64,000 nt of DNA from Colias croceus (GCF_905220415.1 NC_059538.1:372001-436000), one strand, 5' to 3'; counted from the first letter of the stretch, positions 23,609 through 36,808 are shown. Numbers and translations are program-made. Notes: generated from the sequence alone by a model not told the origin.

Positions 23609-24854
23609 AGTTTGGGTTACATTACGGGAGGTAGCTCTATCTAAGTTATATTTATTAAAGGAAAAATAGTAAAAATGTAAGATGTCATGATAGCGCGAAA
23701 ACTTACTTATGATGAAAGCACGTTTCTATAAACATTTTTTTTTGTAATTTAGACGAAGGAAGGTTAAAAATGCTATTTTAGTTCTATAAAATTTCCATGA
23801 CTTCAAAATTCAATCTTAAGGATAGGATTTTAGATGCCATGAAAACTATTTAATTCCTTAAAGTACGAAAAAACCTAACTAATATTACCAAATTTTAGAA
23901 AATAACCTAAATCTTTGTATTTTTTAAATGTCTGTTTTAAAATAATTAAAAACCACAAACCTTCATTCGAGTCACATTTACGTAGAGAAAATGAACTGAA
24001 CCACCTTCTCTTGAGGGTTGGTTGTTGAACTCTACCCTTGGAACGGCTCAACCGGAAGATATTAAGTTTGCAATATTTGGTAGCGTTGTGTCATGTACAG
24101 TTTTATTTTTGAAACTTTTAATTAAAATTTTATAGAAGGTGCTAGAAGTATTTTTTTTGTTGTTTTGAAAGTGTTAAAAATAATGCTTAGGAGGTAAAAT
24201 CTTAAGGTCTTATTTTGTGGCGTGTGTTGTGCTTTCTCTCAATTTACATGATTTAAGCCAAAATAGCTGCACCGATTTTGATGAACTTAAACATATTAGG
24301 CTATAGATAGATGAAGCTTTCTTACTATAATATGTTGTAATAGTTAATTTAGAAAACGCTTAAATTTTTTTTAATGAATAGAAAATTTTCCTTTTAAGTA
24401 GGTAATATTATGTAGAAACACATTTATATGCCTTGTCAGTCAGTTTCAGCTAATACGCGGAACGGTTTATTCCATTATTTTACGATGATTTCACATCTAA
24501 TGTAATAAGCTAATTTTCCGAAGATAAAACTCCGTGAAGACACACTGAGTAACTAGATTTGCAAGAACAAATTCACAAAAAAATGAACAGACATTAGTTT
24601 TATCATTAACTTTCAAAGCATAGTTCTAGAGTGTGTTTCTAGAAAGATCTAAACGGTTACATAAGGAAGTGAGTGTTGCGGTTGAGACTACGAATAATAA
24701 CACGTTTATTGTTACTTTTTATACATAATCTTCGTTTTAATAATAAACACATGGTATGTTTTGTGTCCAAAAATATAACATTTATAAATCTACATAGAGG
24801 AAAGTATCGAGTCTTAGAAATTTTGTAAGTTGCCCGTATTGAAAATAAATTTGC

Positions 24855-24897
24855 AAATTGGGAAGTATAAAAATCTAGTTTTTATACTTCCCAATTT
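24855..24897. repeat. Perfect 19-bp stem, 5-nt loop hairpin
   Basis: AAATTGGGAAGTATAAAAA (24855-24873), loop TCTAG, then the exact reverse complement (24879-24897). No target duplication is evident. It is unrelated in sequence to the hairpin at 19190. Confidence 0.7.
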
Positions 24898-25798
24898 TTT
24901 TTATTTGTTTTTCGTAAGAACACAGGTGAGTCGGCTGAAGCGGCTGGTCTGGTGGCATTAATATGATCTTTTGGAACGATTGATTTTTTCTTAATTATGT
25001 AAGAAAAAATATCTAATGATTATCGCATCTCTGGCTAGTGAGTAATCACTATTACATTAAAGGACTATAAGAAAATAAATCAGTTCATTTAAGTTTATAT
25101 AAATCAGTTTATTCAAGAAAAATTTCATATTTTAAGTCATTTATATACTTTTTTTCTATAAATGCGTCATTATTTGGTATATAATTATTAACTTTTAATC
25201 CCGGAAAATTTACGATTCCTTCGACTATACGTAAAACCTAATTATGAAATCTCAGTTACTTTTCCTTAGCAGCACTGTTTAAACATCTCTTAAGGTATGA
25301 ATCACGTGGTAAAACCAAATACCACGCAGAAATGCGTATTGTAGTAGTTCTAACTCTATTCAACTCAGAGCGTTTACATCAATGCAAATCTAGTCCTAGC
25401 ATTAGACATTACTGCTGTCATGCCATAAAAGCCATTTATCTTCAAATATAAAAAAAATATATATATATAAAATCAAAACCTTGGTTTGAAGTTAAAACCT
25501 TCTGGCCATGGTTCGTCAGTTCTAACAAACTTAGCATGTGCTTCTTGAAAAGCTTGCTTCAGGCTTTAAAAATAGGAAATAAATGCAAAAATAATTAAAA
25601 ATAGATAGGTACTTATACTTTAATTTCTAATTTAATAAATAAACTCTGTAATAAAATAAAATAATAATCATCTCAAGATACGAAATAACTGAAATCTCTA
25701 AAATTGACTGGTAACACTTTCTACTAGTCTTTCGCCGGACCACAGGCAAATCCTTTCGTAAACGTAGTTCCAAGATTCCAGATTTTATCGCGGAAGCC

Positions 25799-25920
25799 TG
25801 ACCTTTGCACGGCAATGGTTGCGACCTCCCACGTGACCTCACAGGAGGTGCACTCAACTTTCGTCACTCGAGTCGCGAATTCACAACGCGCTAATGTGAC
25901 TCTAGGTCAGCTGGTGACCT
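25799..25920. promoter_or_regulatory. Cluster of nuclear-receptor half-sites
   Basis: Four AGGTCA/TGACCT half-sites occur in 122 bp: 25799, 25834, 25904 and 25915. The first reads CAAAGGTCA on the minus strand, close to the extended FTZ-F1/ERR monomer site. The second overlaps CACGTG (25830-25835). The last two form the palindrome AGGTCA-GCTGG-TGACCT (inverted repeat, spacer 5) around CAGCTG. The island is GC-richer than its surroundings, as expected of an enhancer or promoter. Function is inferred. Confidence 0.5.
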
Positions 25921-25992
25921 TCGGCGACGACGTAGGCTTCTGATTGTGTGATCTACGTAATATGGGTGTTTGGTTATGATGTATATTGCTAC

Positions 25993-26205
25993 TAGCTTTC
26001 CGGCGGTTCGTCCGCGTGGTCAAGGAAAATCCCAGGACATTGAGATATTTATCTATTTATTTAGCCCTTATATTCCATGACATTTAGGTACAAATTACAA
26101 CAAAAGATACATAGTACACGAAAATATTAATAATGCAATTCGGATAAATGTTCTGACCCCTTTCGGGTATGGCCTATACCGGAAAGGGGCCCATGAGATA
26201 TTTTA
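25993..26205 (-). mobile_element. Helitron-like 3' fragment followed by a LINE tail
   Basis: CTAGCTTTCCGGCGGTTCG at 25993 is a reverse-oriented Helitron-like 3' end of about 50 bp. From about 26049, TTTATTTAGCCCTTATATTC and GGCCTATACCGGAAAGGGG resemble a reversed non-LTR 3' region. Both are short and decayed. Confidence 0.45.
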
Positions 26206-27266
26206 CAACGGTAAAATTATCCTATGTTACTGTGTAGCTTCCTAACTATCATTAGGCTCAAAAATAATATCAAGAATTTGCTCCGAAACGACAAACAAAT
26301 AGACTTTCTTAAATTGAAGTAAGGAATGCACTTTGCTGCATCTTTACCTTTTCTCGGGCTACATATAAGATATATTTTCGAATTCACGTGATCAAGATCA
26401 AAATTAATATAATTTTCCCCAAAATGTAGGGAGCAAGGGCAAAATACTCAACTTTTTCAGCTTTCACCAAAACAAGATTTTTATATTGAGAAAATAAATT
26501 ATGTTCACACTCACATAATATTTTTCATTTTAAAAAGTTGCGGAAGTGAAATGTAACCTTAATATTTTTCGATTTTGTTTTTTAAATTCGGCAAAGTTCA
26601 AAAAGGGTCATTTCCTGAACCCTTTACAGGACCTTACTGAAGAAGGTCGCAATAAGACCTCCCTAAAGGTAATCAGCCATTTACTTATATTTTTGAGTCA
26701 TTTTGAAATTCGATAGCATAGTTGTTTTACAATCTTTTTATTGGAAATTTTATTGTAGATTCAATTAAAAGTTATTTTATTGATCGATTAATTTTATTTA
26801 AATAAGTTTTGTTTATCAAAACATTGCTGCAAAGTATATGATATCGAACGATTATGGACAAATATAGTAAATCTTTTTTAATAATATGAATACGAAAGTG
26901 TTTTTGTTAGTTTGTCCTTGCTTCACGCTGCAAAGAAGCATCGAATTACATGATTTATGTACCGAAACAACATTATTAGCATAGGTACTTTTTATCCTAA
27001 CATTTCGTAAAATGTTTATAATAATATTGTTAGCGTCCTTTTGGAATTTCCCGCTATTTTTGGCATGATAAATAATTATAGGTTGGAATTAATTTGTTAT
27101 TTATATCATTTGTTTGCAAGGTTTTTCAAAGGTAACGTTTAATTTGTATTTGAAAAACTGTAGAATAAAGTTTAAGCTCTACCTCTCTACCTTTGGTATC
27201 ACAAAAAAGGATATATATCTCATTCATTTTATGTAAACCTACCTATATTGAAATAATAGTTATAAA

Positions 27267-27466
27267 TCTATATATATATAAAACTCAAAGGTGACTGATA
27301 TAGTGATCTATCAACGCACAGCCCAAACCACGGGACGTATCGGGCTGAAATTTGGCATGCAGGTAGATGTCATAACGTAGGCGTCCCCTAAGAAAGGATT
27401 TCCCGAAATTCTTGCGGGAACGGGGAAAAACGGGGATGCACGTACAAAGTCGTGGGCGGAAGCTAG
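27267..27466 (+). mobile_element. Helitron-like element, family E
   Basis: 5' TCTATATATATATAAAACTC, 3' GGGCGGAAGCTAG before T. The body (CACGGGACGTATCGGGCTG, TTTGGCATGCAGGTAGATG) differs from families A-D. No frame is present. Confidence 0.7.
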
Positions 27467-27565
27467 TTGGTTATAAACAACAGAATTTGGTTAACCATGT
27501 CCAATAGTAGTATCATGATACAGGCTTTAATTAAGTAGCAACACATTACAATGTCACTGACGCAG

Positions 27566-27673
27566 TTTGGCGGGAAACATTACCTTGAGTGACGTATTCC
27601 CGCGCTTCAGCCTCGCTCGCGGCCGTCAAACATCGGCCATATTCGATCGTAACTCGTGTCCGTTTTATAATTG
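27566..27673 (+). promoter_or_regulatory. Candidate E2F-type promoter with possible non-coding exon
   Basis: TTTGGCGGGAAA (27566-27577) is a full E2F consensus, and TTCCCGCGC (27597-27605) is a second E2F-like site. A GC-rich stretch follows and ends in ATTG|GTGAG (donor at 27674), so it could be a short 5' exon on the plus strand. No ATG frame of note or partner exon was found. From here to 29.1 kb I see no other gene feature. Confidence 0.4.
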
Positions 27674-29244
27674 GTGAGATTTTTTCTAATTGTATGTTGC
27701 AATGAAAGCATATGCATTTCTCTTTTTAACAATTGCACAATTTGATTACATGGTCTGTGAAATAACCGTTTGACATTGACGTTTCACGTTGACATGCAAC
27801 GTGATTTATTATAGTCCGTAGGTACCCTGTGTCCGTACCCGTATTAAATTATTTTATCTATTTTTTGTATTTTGGAAATGCTTTTTTTTTTTCTTATGAA
27901 TAGCTGCCCCAGCAGACGTTGTTCGTTCGTCGTCGTGTTTTGTCTCCAAAAAAAAAAACCTTAACAAATATTTCCGAATTGGTCGAGTTTTACGCTTAGC
28001 CACATATTTGTCGATTCATTTTTACTATATAGATTAACAGTAATAATACAGTGATGAATTTCAGGAAGACTTTAAAATTTGTTTACAAATGTAGATGTTA
28101 TGACCGGAAAAAAACTTTAAGGTTGAATATTTTTAGAATAAATAAAATATTATTAAATTATTATCATTTTATTTAATTGATGCTTATTTAATTCACTTAA
28201 TATTTTTAAATTTTACATGTTGTCTATTGCCAACTAATTATTTAAGTGAGAAATGAGTAAAAATCACTAGTTCTTGCCTCTTGGTCCTTTTTTGAGGAGG
28301 TAGAGCATTATACCACATGAAGTTTAAATAGTAGTAATTAGATGAGATGCTCTATGATATTCATTTTTCCTATTATTTATTAGGTATTTTAAAGAACTTG
28401 TAACTCTATATTATAGAGCGTTACATTTATGTAATAATATGACTTGTATTATGTAACAACAAGAGCCACATGCTCTACAAATATGAAATACTTGATAATA
28501 TGAAAAGTAGAGTTGTAGAGCGTTTAGTGAAGATTGTATACTTAAAAACTGACGTGAACTTATAGCACCTCGTGACGCAGTACATGTTGAAATGTTACGA
28601 AAGAAAAAAAAAATGAACCTTGATTTTAGTCTCAAAAAAGTGTATACCTATAATGGATGATAGAGTCTATATGCATTTTTTTTTAATGTTTAATGTTAAT
28701 AAATCATTGGATTTATTTTATAGTATGTGCTTGATGCATCCCAAAGATATATTACGTTCATGAGAGAATTCCAGTTGCACGTAAAACCGGATGCTGCGAA
28801 GGATTCAAACAAAAAACAAAGCCAGATTTTCGATATTAAATATTAAGAGAAAGCTGAAGAGCTGATTAAAAAATTAATCCTGTTGTTATAATCCTTTCGA
28901 AGCAGATTTTAACATTTCTTATAAATTATAATCCTCTGAAAAGATGCTATTTTTAATTCACTAAGATAAAATCTTAATAAATAAGTGGGTCATGGCTTAG
29001 CTAGTCTTTTGTGAAAACTCTACAAAAAATTACAAAATGTAGAGTGCAGAATTACGTAGCTAATACCGTTGAAAAGTGCCAACCAATATAGTAAATTATC
29101 AGAGATATCAAATAAATAAAATTTTAAGGCTTTTTAACCCCCTACCAAGGTTAACTCATGACCTGATTTACAAAAATTCACGGCTCCTACCGCACGTCAT
29201 GAAAATACTCGCGGTACGGGGGCGCGGTGGCGGTTCACTAGTTC

Positions 29245-29413
29245 AGTGACTCGTTGGCCGCGGAGCTGCGCGGACGTGTGTGACAAACTCTCTGTGGCTA
29301 TACGTGACAGAAGTGCTGTGCGATATTTGTCAAACTTATTCGGATGTTCAATTTTTGTATGAGATTATTGTGTGCGTGATGGATCAGTGATATTGGATTG
29401 CGTTTTGGATCTG
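29245..29413 (+). promoter_or_regulatory. Inr+DPE core promoter and non-coding first exon
   Basis: GTTCAGTGAC contains the arthropod initiator TCAGT with its A (+1) at 29245. GGACGT at 29272-29277 fits the downstream promoter element RGWYVT and lies exactly at +28 to +33, the spacing the DPE requires. No TATA box stands at -30, as usual for DPE promoters. The transcript would run through a GC-richer, largely non-coding 169-nt exon to a strong donor, CTG|GTAAGTT (29413/29414). In flies such promoters are common on developmental regulators with long introns. No downstream exon is assigned with confidence; a candidate is 30 kb away at 59877. Gene identity is unknown. Confidence 0.65.
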
Positions 29414-31747
29414 GTAAGTTAGTAGAAGCAGTTAAATTAATTAATTAATATGTAATTATATTATTGTGATGTAAATATAAATAGAAAATGTGTTTTTATT
29501 GCGCTGTCAAATTAACATAGAGTCTGTTAGTTTTGAATTACTTTCTCCCGCTCTCTTTCGTTCACGTAATTTTCACTTTCGTTCATATTTTTAAATGGCT
29601 TGAACTGAGTTCTTTGAACCAAGTGTAAGTTTGTTCATGCGTATACCGTGTATATAATGTTGTACTTTGTATTTGCTCTATGTTTATGTGATGATAATAT
29701 TGTATTTGCAATAGATTTATATAGCTGTAAACTTTAAGTGACAGAATTTGTAATAAGTTATTATCAAAGAAGTCTCTACAATCAATTTTTTATTGACATG
29801 TTTATATTTTAAATATTACACGCAGATAAATTAATTATTTTTCTCATTATTATGTATATAGTCAGCTTAGAAATATATGCATGTATTTTTGCACTGTAAC
29901 TACTACATTTTTTATTTTTGTATGTAGAGTCCTAGCGCGGTGACTTCAAAAGTTTGTATATTTTTAATTAGGCCCAAAAAGGCTGCATTACCTAATGTGA
30001 CCTTGAACAGATCCTAGGACCTCAGCCTTGAAGGTCGTCACCTTCATTAAATAGTCATAAAACACAAGGTTTCTGATGATACTGTAATGAGATATGAGTA
30101 ATACGAAGCAATTTGATGACTCTACCAAAACATTACTTTTGTAGAGTTTTTATTTTCGTCTCTGCGAAAATTTATGTAATTATTTAACCATATTTGGAGG
30201 TATATATTTATATAAATAGAAACTTTCAATTTTACTGGTTGTGTATATTCTATATTACAGCATAGTATCGCAACATAGTATTATGATAATATCAAATAGA
30301 TTTTAATGTTACACGTTTTGTTAAATTATTTCAATGAGAGTGTAGTTGGGCAAATTGAAATATATTTAATGCATTTTTCTATACAAAATAATTTAAATTA
30401 ATTTTTATAAAATTTCTATTTCAGTTTTGATATTCAATTGTACATTTTAAAACGAAACATCCAGTAAAAGGTTTTGAGAACAATTTAACTGTGAGAAAAT
30501 AATAAGAAAAACATATATTTTATAATGAATTTTTTGTTACTTTTTCAGAGAACAATAATAAGTATGCCTTTTCAATAAAAACAAGAGCATCAAAATGATA
30601 AAATAGCGATTAGTCACATTGTTCGGTTAGTTAGATGACCTACTAGTGCCCCTAGGCTACTAAGTTAGCATAAACAAGAGAAAGTAACTGTATAGGATCA
30701 AGACAAAGTACCAGGGCATCAGAAATGCAAGGAATTGTACGGATGAGAGAGACGGCTGAAACTATCTGGCCTTGTCATTTAATACAATATTGCGCAGTTA
30801 AAAATGAATTTGTGTAGACATAATGTTTTGTGTGCATAGTGCATACATTTGGTTTTGTTTTAGTGTGTCTTATTTAAATAAAAAACTTTTTTCAGCTTTT
30901 TACACATTACCTACGGTGTAACCTAACCTGTGTACATATTCATGTATGTATATAAAAACAATTGATAATCACTAATTAGTTCAAATATAAATTTTTCAAA
31001 AATAAACCAAATTAGAAAGCAAGCTAGAGCATTGTATAGATTATTTATCATTTGTACATGTTATAATATAATATACATATATACATTAACGCACTGAAAG
31101 TAAGTTTATTTTTGTGAACTAACATTAATGCACCGAAAGTAGATACATACTTTTATTTATTTTTATGAACTAAATTGAATGTATTTTTATTGAAACACCT
31201 TCGAGGCTCATTTTTATAAGAAAGGTAGAGAAAGAAGTTATGTATGTAAGTATAATTTTCTGCACCTTCAGACCCTACAATAAGTTAAAATATTGACCAA
31301 GGCGGTATTTCCAAAGATATTACAGCTGTATGTTTTTATGGTATATAATTTATATTTGTGAATGCAACAAGGACTCTACATGGTCATGATATTTATTTTT
31401 TCCAATCGTTGATTTTTTCGGATTTTAAGCCTTTCGCAGGAAAATTGATGACAAATTCAAGGAATAAATCAATTAATTGCTGAATTGATCGAGATAGATG
31501 TATTAGTAATTACCAAATATTTCATCACTTACTCAGATACGACTAAATCGTGTAGGAAGAATTAGTAGGCTTATCAAAATATACTATGTTTATTATTTAC
31601 CGTATTTGAACTGACTCAACAAAATTGTTTTCAAAAAGTTCTAACTGCAAATAGACTGAATTTAGTCTATGATTTTTTCTTATTATTATGGTAGTTATAG
31701 AGTTTAGTTATAGATTAAAAAAGTTTTTGTTTTAATATATATAAGTA
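29414..31747. other. Gene-free; presumed first intron
   Basis: AT-rich sequence with no supported exon or repeat. If the promoter at 29245 is real, this lies within intron 1. Confidence 0.35.
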
Positions 31748-31930
31748 CAAGCGGTCCGCCCCGGCTTCGCCCGTGGTACATATTTCGCAATAAAAGGTAG
31801 CCTATGTTCTGTCTCAGGTTCTAAAGATTGTCTGTGCCAAATTTCATCAAAATCGGTTCAGAGGTTTAAGCGGGAAAGCGTAACAGACAGACAGACAGAG
31901 TTACTTTCTCATTTAAAATATTAGTAGGGA
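31748..31930 (-). mobile_element. Helitron-like element, family D, intact body
   Basis: GCGGTCCGCCCCGGCTTCGC at the left, (CAGA)n and AATATTAGTAGGGA at the right. The terminal CTAG has mutated to CAAG. It gives the uninterrupted order against which the split copy at 6613 can be read. Confidence 0.7.
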
Positions 31931-32335
31931 TACAGGAAGTTTGATTCAATTTATCATTTATCTAGATCTTACCTAATCTTAATTAAAAACGCGGAAAAAA
32001 ACGCGTGTTAAAGTTAGTTAGATATTCCCATATCAAGTAAATTAAATTGTTTACTTCTACGCATTAAAACAACAATATGTCTATCTCTATCATTTATTAG
32101 CGCATCGGATAGGGACAGAAGGGCTGTGATAAAACTGATAAGATCAAGGTTAGCTGATACCTTATCATCCCTTTACTGTTTCCGCGATTTCCAACCTAGT
32201 TTCGATACATTGGTTTGCTCGGATTTGTATTGTATGCTAATTTTGAAGACCTTTGAATTCCCAAAAACAGTACCTAACTTAACTGGGGCCGTATTATGAC
32301 CTCTTATTTCCAGACAGATATACCTATTCATATCT

Positions 32336-32512
32336 TCTTAATATATATAAATCTCGTGTCACAATGTTTGTCCTCAATGGACTCCTAAACCACTTAACCG
32401 ATTATAATAAAATTCGCACACCATGTGCAGTTCGATCCAACTTGAGAGATAGGATAGTTTAAATCTCAAATCGTTTTAGAGAAAGCGGGGGAAACCGCGG
32501 GCGGTAAGCTAG
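32336..32512 (+). mobile_element. Helitron-like element, family F
   Basis: 5' TCTTAATATATATAAATCTC, 3' ACCGCGGGCGGTAAGCTAG. The body (CCTAAACCACTTAACCGATT) is distantly like family A. Non-coding. Confidence 0.65.
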
Positions 32513-33435
32513 TAATATTATAAACACAACGATATGGTGTTGTATGAATTTGCCAGTCAGTTCAATTCACGGCGTAAACTGACTGGGAATTCTTATTCCC
32601 AGGTCAAAATACGGCCCCTGAATTTTTATTAATCTAACTGCACGCCCCTGGCTTTACTTTCATTAATAATATGCAATAGGTACCTATACTAATTCTAAGA
32701 TTTGTACATTATAAACACTTGATTAAAGTTGTTGGCTATTGGCTCTACATTTCTTGCAAGCGTATAGATTTGTTATATTATAATAACTGTACAAAAATTT
32801 CCATCAGTTTAGAAAGCATAATGAAAAATTAATTGAAACGTAGCTTTCTACATAATTCCTCGTGTAAGTATTTTGATGAATGACTATCGAAATTGATGTA
32901 TAAATTATACGTATTCAAAACCTTATCAAGAACGTTGCATAGAGAATCTATTAAAATTGCTTAAACGTCAATAATTTTAACACATAGCTTATATGTACTA
33001 AAATGTCAGATTTTTCTGTATATGATGACAACGACTTCTGATAGTACGTCCAATAAGATGTTATTTCCATCAAATATAGGCTAGAAATTCAGGACCCCTG
33101 TAAGCTGAGAAGAATTTCGACTCAAATTCGCATTAATAACTATTTGATGATCAACCCAAACGGGTCCATGGAGACATTAAATGGGTACATATGAATACAT
33201 TTGTAACTATCATAACATAGCTAATAACTAACAAAAATTGTTTTAAACTTGTGCCTATGTCTATATATTTTTTCAATCTCATGTAAGTGACTTTGTATTT
33301 GAACATTACAGGAAAATAGCTTTCTCTAGGTACCTGATTTTTATACTACACCGGGGATCAAACCAAAGACACCTTAGTATTTTAGACTTTAGTACACTTC
33401 TTGTTAATACAATATATAAAAATATATTTTTTACA

Positions 33436-33604
33436 AACATATTATAAAGCTGAAGAGTTTGTTTGTTAGGTTGGTTGTACGCGAATCCCAGGAACTCTGC
33501 GTCGGATTTGAAACAATATTTCAGTGTTAGATAGTACATTTATATCTACACGCTAGGACCAATCGGAGCGGAGCAATGCGGGTAAAACTGCGGGGCACAA
33601 CTAG
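33436..33604 (+). mobile_element. Helitron-like element, family C (copy 2)
   Basis: TATTATAAAGCTGAAGAGTT at the 5' side, CGGAGCGGAGCAATGCGGG and CTAG at the 3' end (33601-33604). The first bases, including TC, are eroded. Confidence 0.65.
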
Positions 33605-33918
33605 TATAGACGATTCACTCACGCGTCTAACCACTAAATTTTAAGGATAAAATATAAAAGCATTAAGGGTTAAAAAAAGCATTATAAAGTTATGAATAAT
33701 TGTTTGATTGCAATTAAATAATAATGAATGCTAATATCAAATCGCTTACGATAATTGGTGATACATCAACTTCCGTAAGTGAAAGTGCTGTTACGTGCGC
33801 TGTCGCATTCTTTTTTTTATGTTTGTATGTGTGACTGTGCGATTATGTTGTATGAGCATTAGTAGTTAGATTATTTTTTTTTATTTTAGTTGCCAGGTTT
33901 TGTTGTATAAAAATAAAA

Positions 33919-34156
33919 AACGGTGCATTTACATCAAACGAACATAGAGTTAGGGCATAGAGCAAGAGTATTCTATCGTGATCTTTAGTGTAAAGGAAAA
34001 CTCGTATTCAGTGTTGTTCAGTATTAGAAAATTACATAGAATCTTTTCGAACGCACTAAGAACAACGTAAGAATGCTCTACGCATGTTTACATGAAAAGA
34101 ACTTGATATAGTGGGGCTAGAATGAGCATTCGCTCGTTTGATGTAAATGCACCGTT
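33919..34156. mobile_element. MITE with ~25-bp terminal inverted repeats
   Basis: AACGGTGCATTTACATCAAA on the left is matched exactly in reverse at the right end (34132-34156). The element is 238 bp. An inner pair of words (GAGTATTCTA, AGAATGAGCATTC) suggests further foldback. There is no frame, and no clear target duplication. Confidence 0.7.
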
Positions 34157-36633
34157 AGAGTAAGTATCAATTGCATTTTTTTAATCATACTCATAGGACT
34201 TTTCTTTTCAAAAATTTTGTTTTAACAAACATCAGCATTTTTTTAGCTAAATAGGTGCAGTCGTTTTAAAGGCATGTGATTTAGCATTATGCAACTGATT
34301 CATATTCATAAATTGTTAATGGATTTTTTTTATTTCATTTCTAATCTATGTAAATTTTCCATTTACTATAAAAATAAGTATACACTTTCAAAAGAATTCA
34401 ATGTATGTTCAATAAGTTATTTGTGCGAAATCAAACAAAAATAATTACTATATAATATGTTTAAAGTACCAAGTATTTATAATTAGTCCATATATATAAT
34501 GTTCTATTTATCGAGTTACAACGAGTAGGCCTAAGTTCATTGCACCCGCTATCTCCATTTCGCGCCCAAATCGTACCATAGATTAAAAATAAACCATTGC
34601 CTGGCCAGCAAGGAGGTTTATTATAACAGTTTAAACTGCATGAAAAATATTTAACAGTCTCGAAAATATCCATTTTTGAAGTATTTTTAATGTTAAATGT
34701 ACAAATAAAAAATCCTTAGGCACGAAATGATGAAAGATAGTCATATAAAAGCAATAATTTAAACACCAACTGGATATTATTTTAATATCTTATAGTAATA
34801 GTACAAATCTTGATGTATTCTTATTATTGCAAGTATTTTTTAAAACTTCATAATGGCAAATTTCGAATACCCTTAAAACCTTTTTTAAATTAACTGAGTA
34901 GGTATAATACAAGTAAAACCGAGCGGTAAAGCTAGTGTAGTTTATAATTGTATTATTATAATCACTCAGTGCCCAAATAACAGGCCATTGACCCGCCTAA
35001 ATAAATTATTTTTAATGCATTATCAATGAAAGTTTATCTACTTTCTTATTGTGTGTATTATTTACGATTTGCGTGTAGATACATAAACTTTGCACCCGGA
35101 TCTTAGATAGATTTGTTCAACTAGCCAATGATAGAATATAGAAAAATGTATATGTTTTTAATAACTTCTTCAATAATTGTGTACAATATGTGAAATAAAG
35201 ATGGAAAGAAATAAAGATTAATTAAAATGGCTTATGCAAGAAAAAATAATGTATAACACCCTTAATGCTCGTATAAAGCAAATAAATATATTTGTATTTA
35301 AATTAATAAATAGGGATTAAATGAAACACATTGAGGTCAATAAAATTATATTCACAGATATAAAAATACGTGCATTGACTTTAACATTTCGTTTTGTTTT
35401 TTTTTCATATAGTCCTCCACAAAAGCATTGCTAAGGCCTTCTCTACATATACATCATTAATAATTATTTAAAATATTCATTACATGTTAAAAAACTTAAA
35501 CAAAGTAAACAACAAATTCCAAGGACCGATAGATTACTTAAATAAAGAACCTTGATATATCTGTCACATAGACAACGGTCAAGCAATAAAACACCCAGTT
35601 AATAATCTACGTCATCCAAGTGTATGTTACAAAAAATAACACCCACGTAATAAAATAAACAAGTCGGACAGTCCTATTTCTAATCTAGCCGCGTCAAGGT
35701 TTGCGAATTTTTCTCCAACACGCCTCTCCTTGACACAGTTAATGCGATGATGCGCGGTTACGCGCGAAAAATGCTCCACAGACTATATTCGCGTGTTTAT
35801 GAAAATATTGAGCGGCCAGTGTTGAATAATTGTCTTTGGTAAATGAAAAAAATCTACATGTTCTTATTTTGGATGCTTTGCTTTTGAGGCTTTGGCATAT
35901 AGAAAGTTATTTTTCAGAAGCACAGATTAACAATAATTGGTTTTATTCTCATAAAATATCAATACAGTTATTCATAAGATAGTTTTCGTAATTTGTTTTA
36001 TCTCACTATAATAATTCGAATGATTACTAATACATTTGCGAAAAAAGTAGGTCACACAGTATCTTATCTTATCAGTAACGGTTTAGGATAAATAAATATT
36101 TATGTCCACTTTTCGTCATCCATGACCACGACCATCATAATGATTTTAAGGCTTCGTGATATTTTTATTAGTGTGGAAAGTTAATCTTTGTCAACCATTT
36201 TTAAAATAATCGCGATATATCTGCTTTCTTTAAAATGTGTATGTTCTGAAAATAGCGTATTTAAGAAGCGAATAAGAATATTTATATTGGTATAAAATTT
36301 GATTTTTTTAAATACTTTTTTTATAACAGTGACAAGAAAATTGAAAGCCACAATTTTTTATAAAAAAATTTATTATTAAATGTTTAGTACAACCACGTAG
36401 GATACTAATAAGAAATAACCTTTTTTCATAGAGTTTTTGCTCTACATTCTAAGATTTTTTTTTAAATTTTGTTCAATTGTTCAGTCCGGTGATATTTTTC
36501 AATTGACCCACATACACACGTGTTATGTGTGGGACATGGGTTATTTTTGGCGAAATCTATCAGCTTATTTCGGGGACATTTTAGGTTATTAGATCAGATC
36601 GGTGGTGAGTAGTTTCATCGTAGGTGTTTTTAT
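34157..36633. other. Gene-free, AT-rich interval
   Basis: I see no supported gene. A slightly GC-richer patch lies at 35690-35800 (GATGATGCGCGGTTACGCGC); otherwise nothing. Confidence 0.35.
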
Positions 36634-36808
36634 TTTTTTAAGCTATTGCATAGCTTCTATCGCGGGCCTTAAGCGCGGGGACCGAATCGAGACATTCCGT
36701 TTAACGAAAATCTCACGCTCACGACGGGCGGAAGTGTATGGCTTGAAGGCATAGCATGCAATAGCTTTACCGCGGCAGTCCCCGAGTGCCACACGTCTTT
36801 TTTTTATA
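36634..36808 (-). mobile_element. Dispersed ~175-bp element, copy 1
   Basis: The reversed copy is at 52372-52548. On the minus strand it starts AAAAAAAGACGTGTGGCACT and ends GCTATGCAATAGCTTAAAAA. The word AGCTATTGCAT appears near both ends in opposite orientation. A SINE or MITE is likely; which one is not decidable by eye. Confidence 0.65.
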
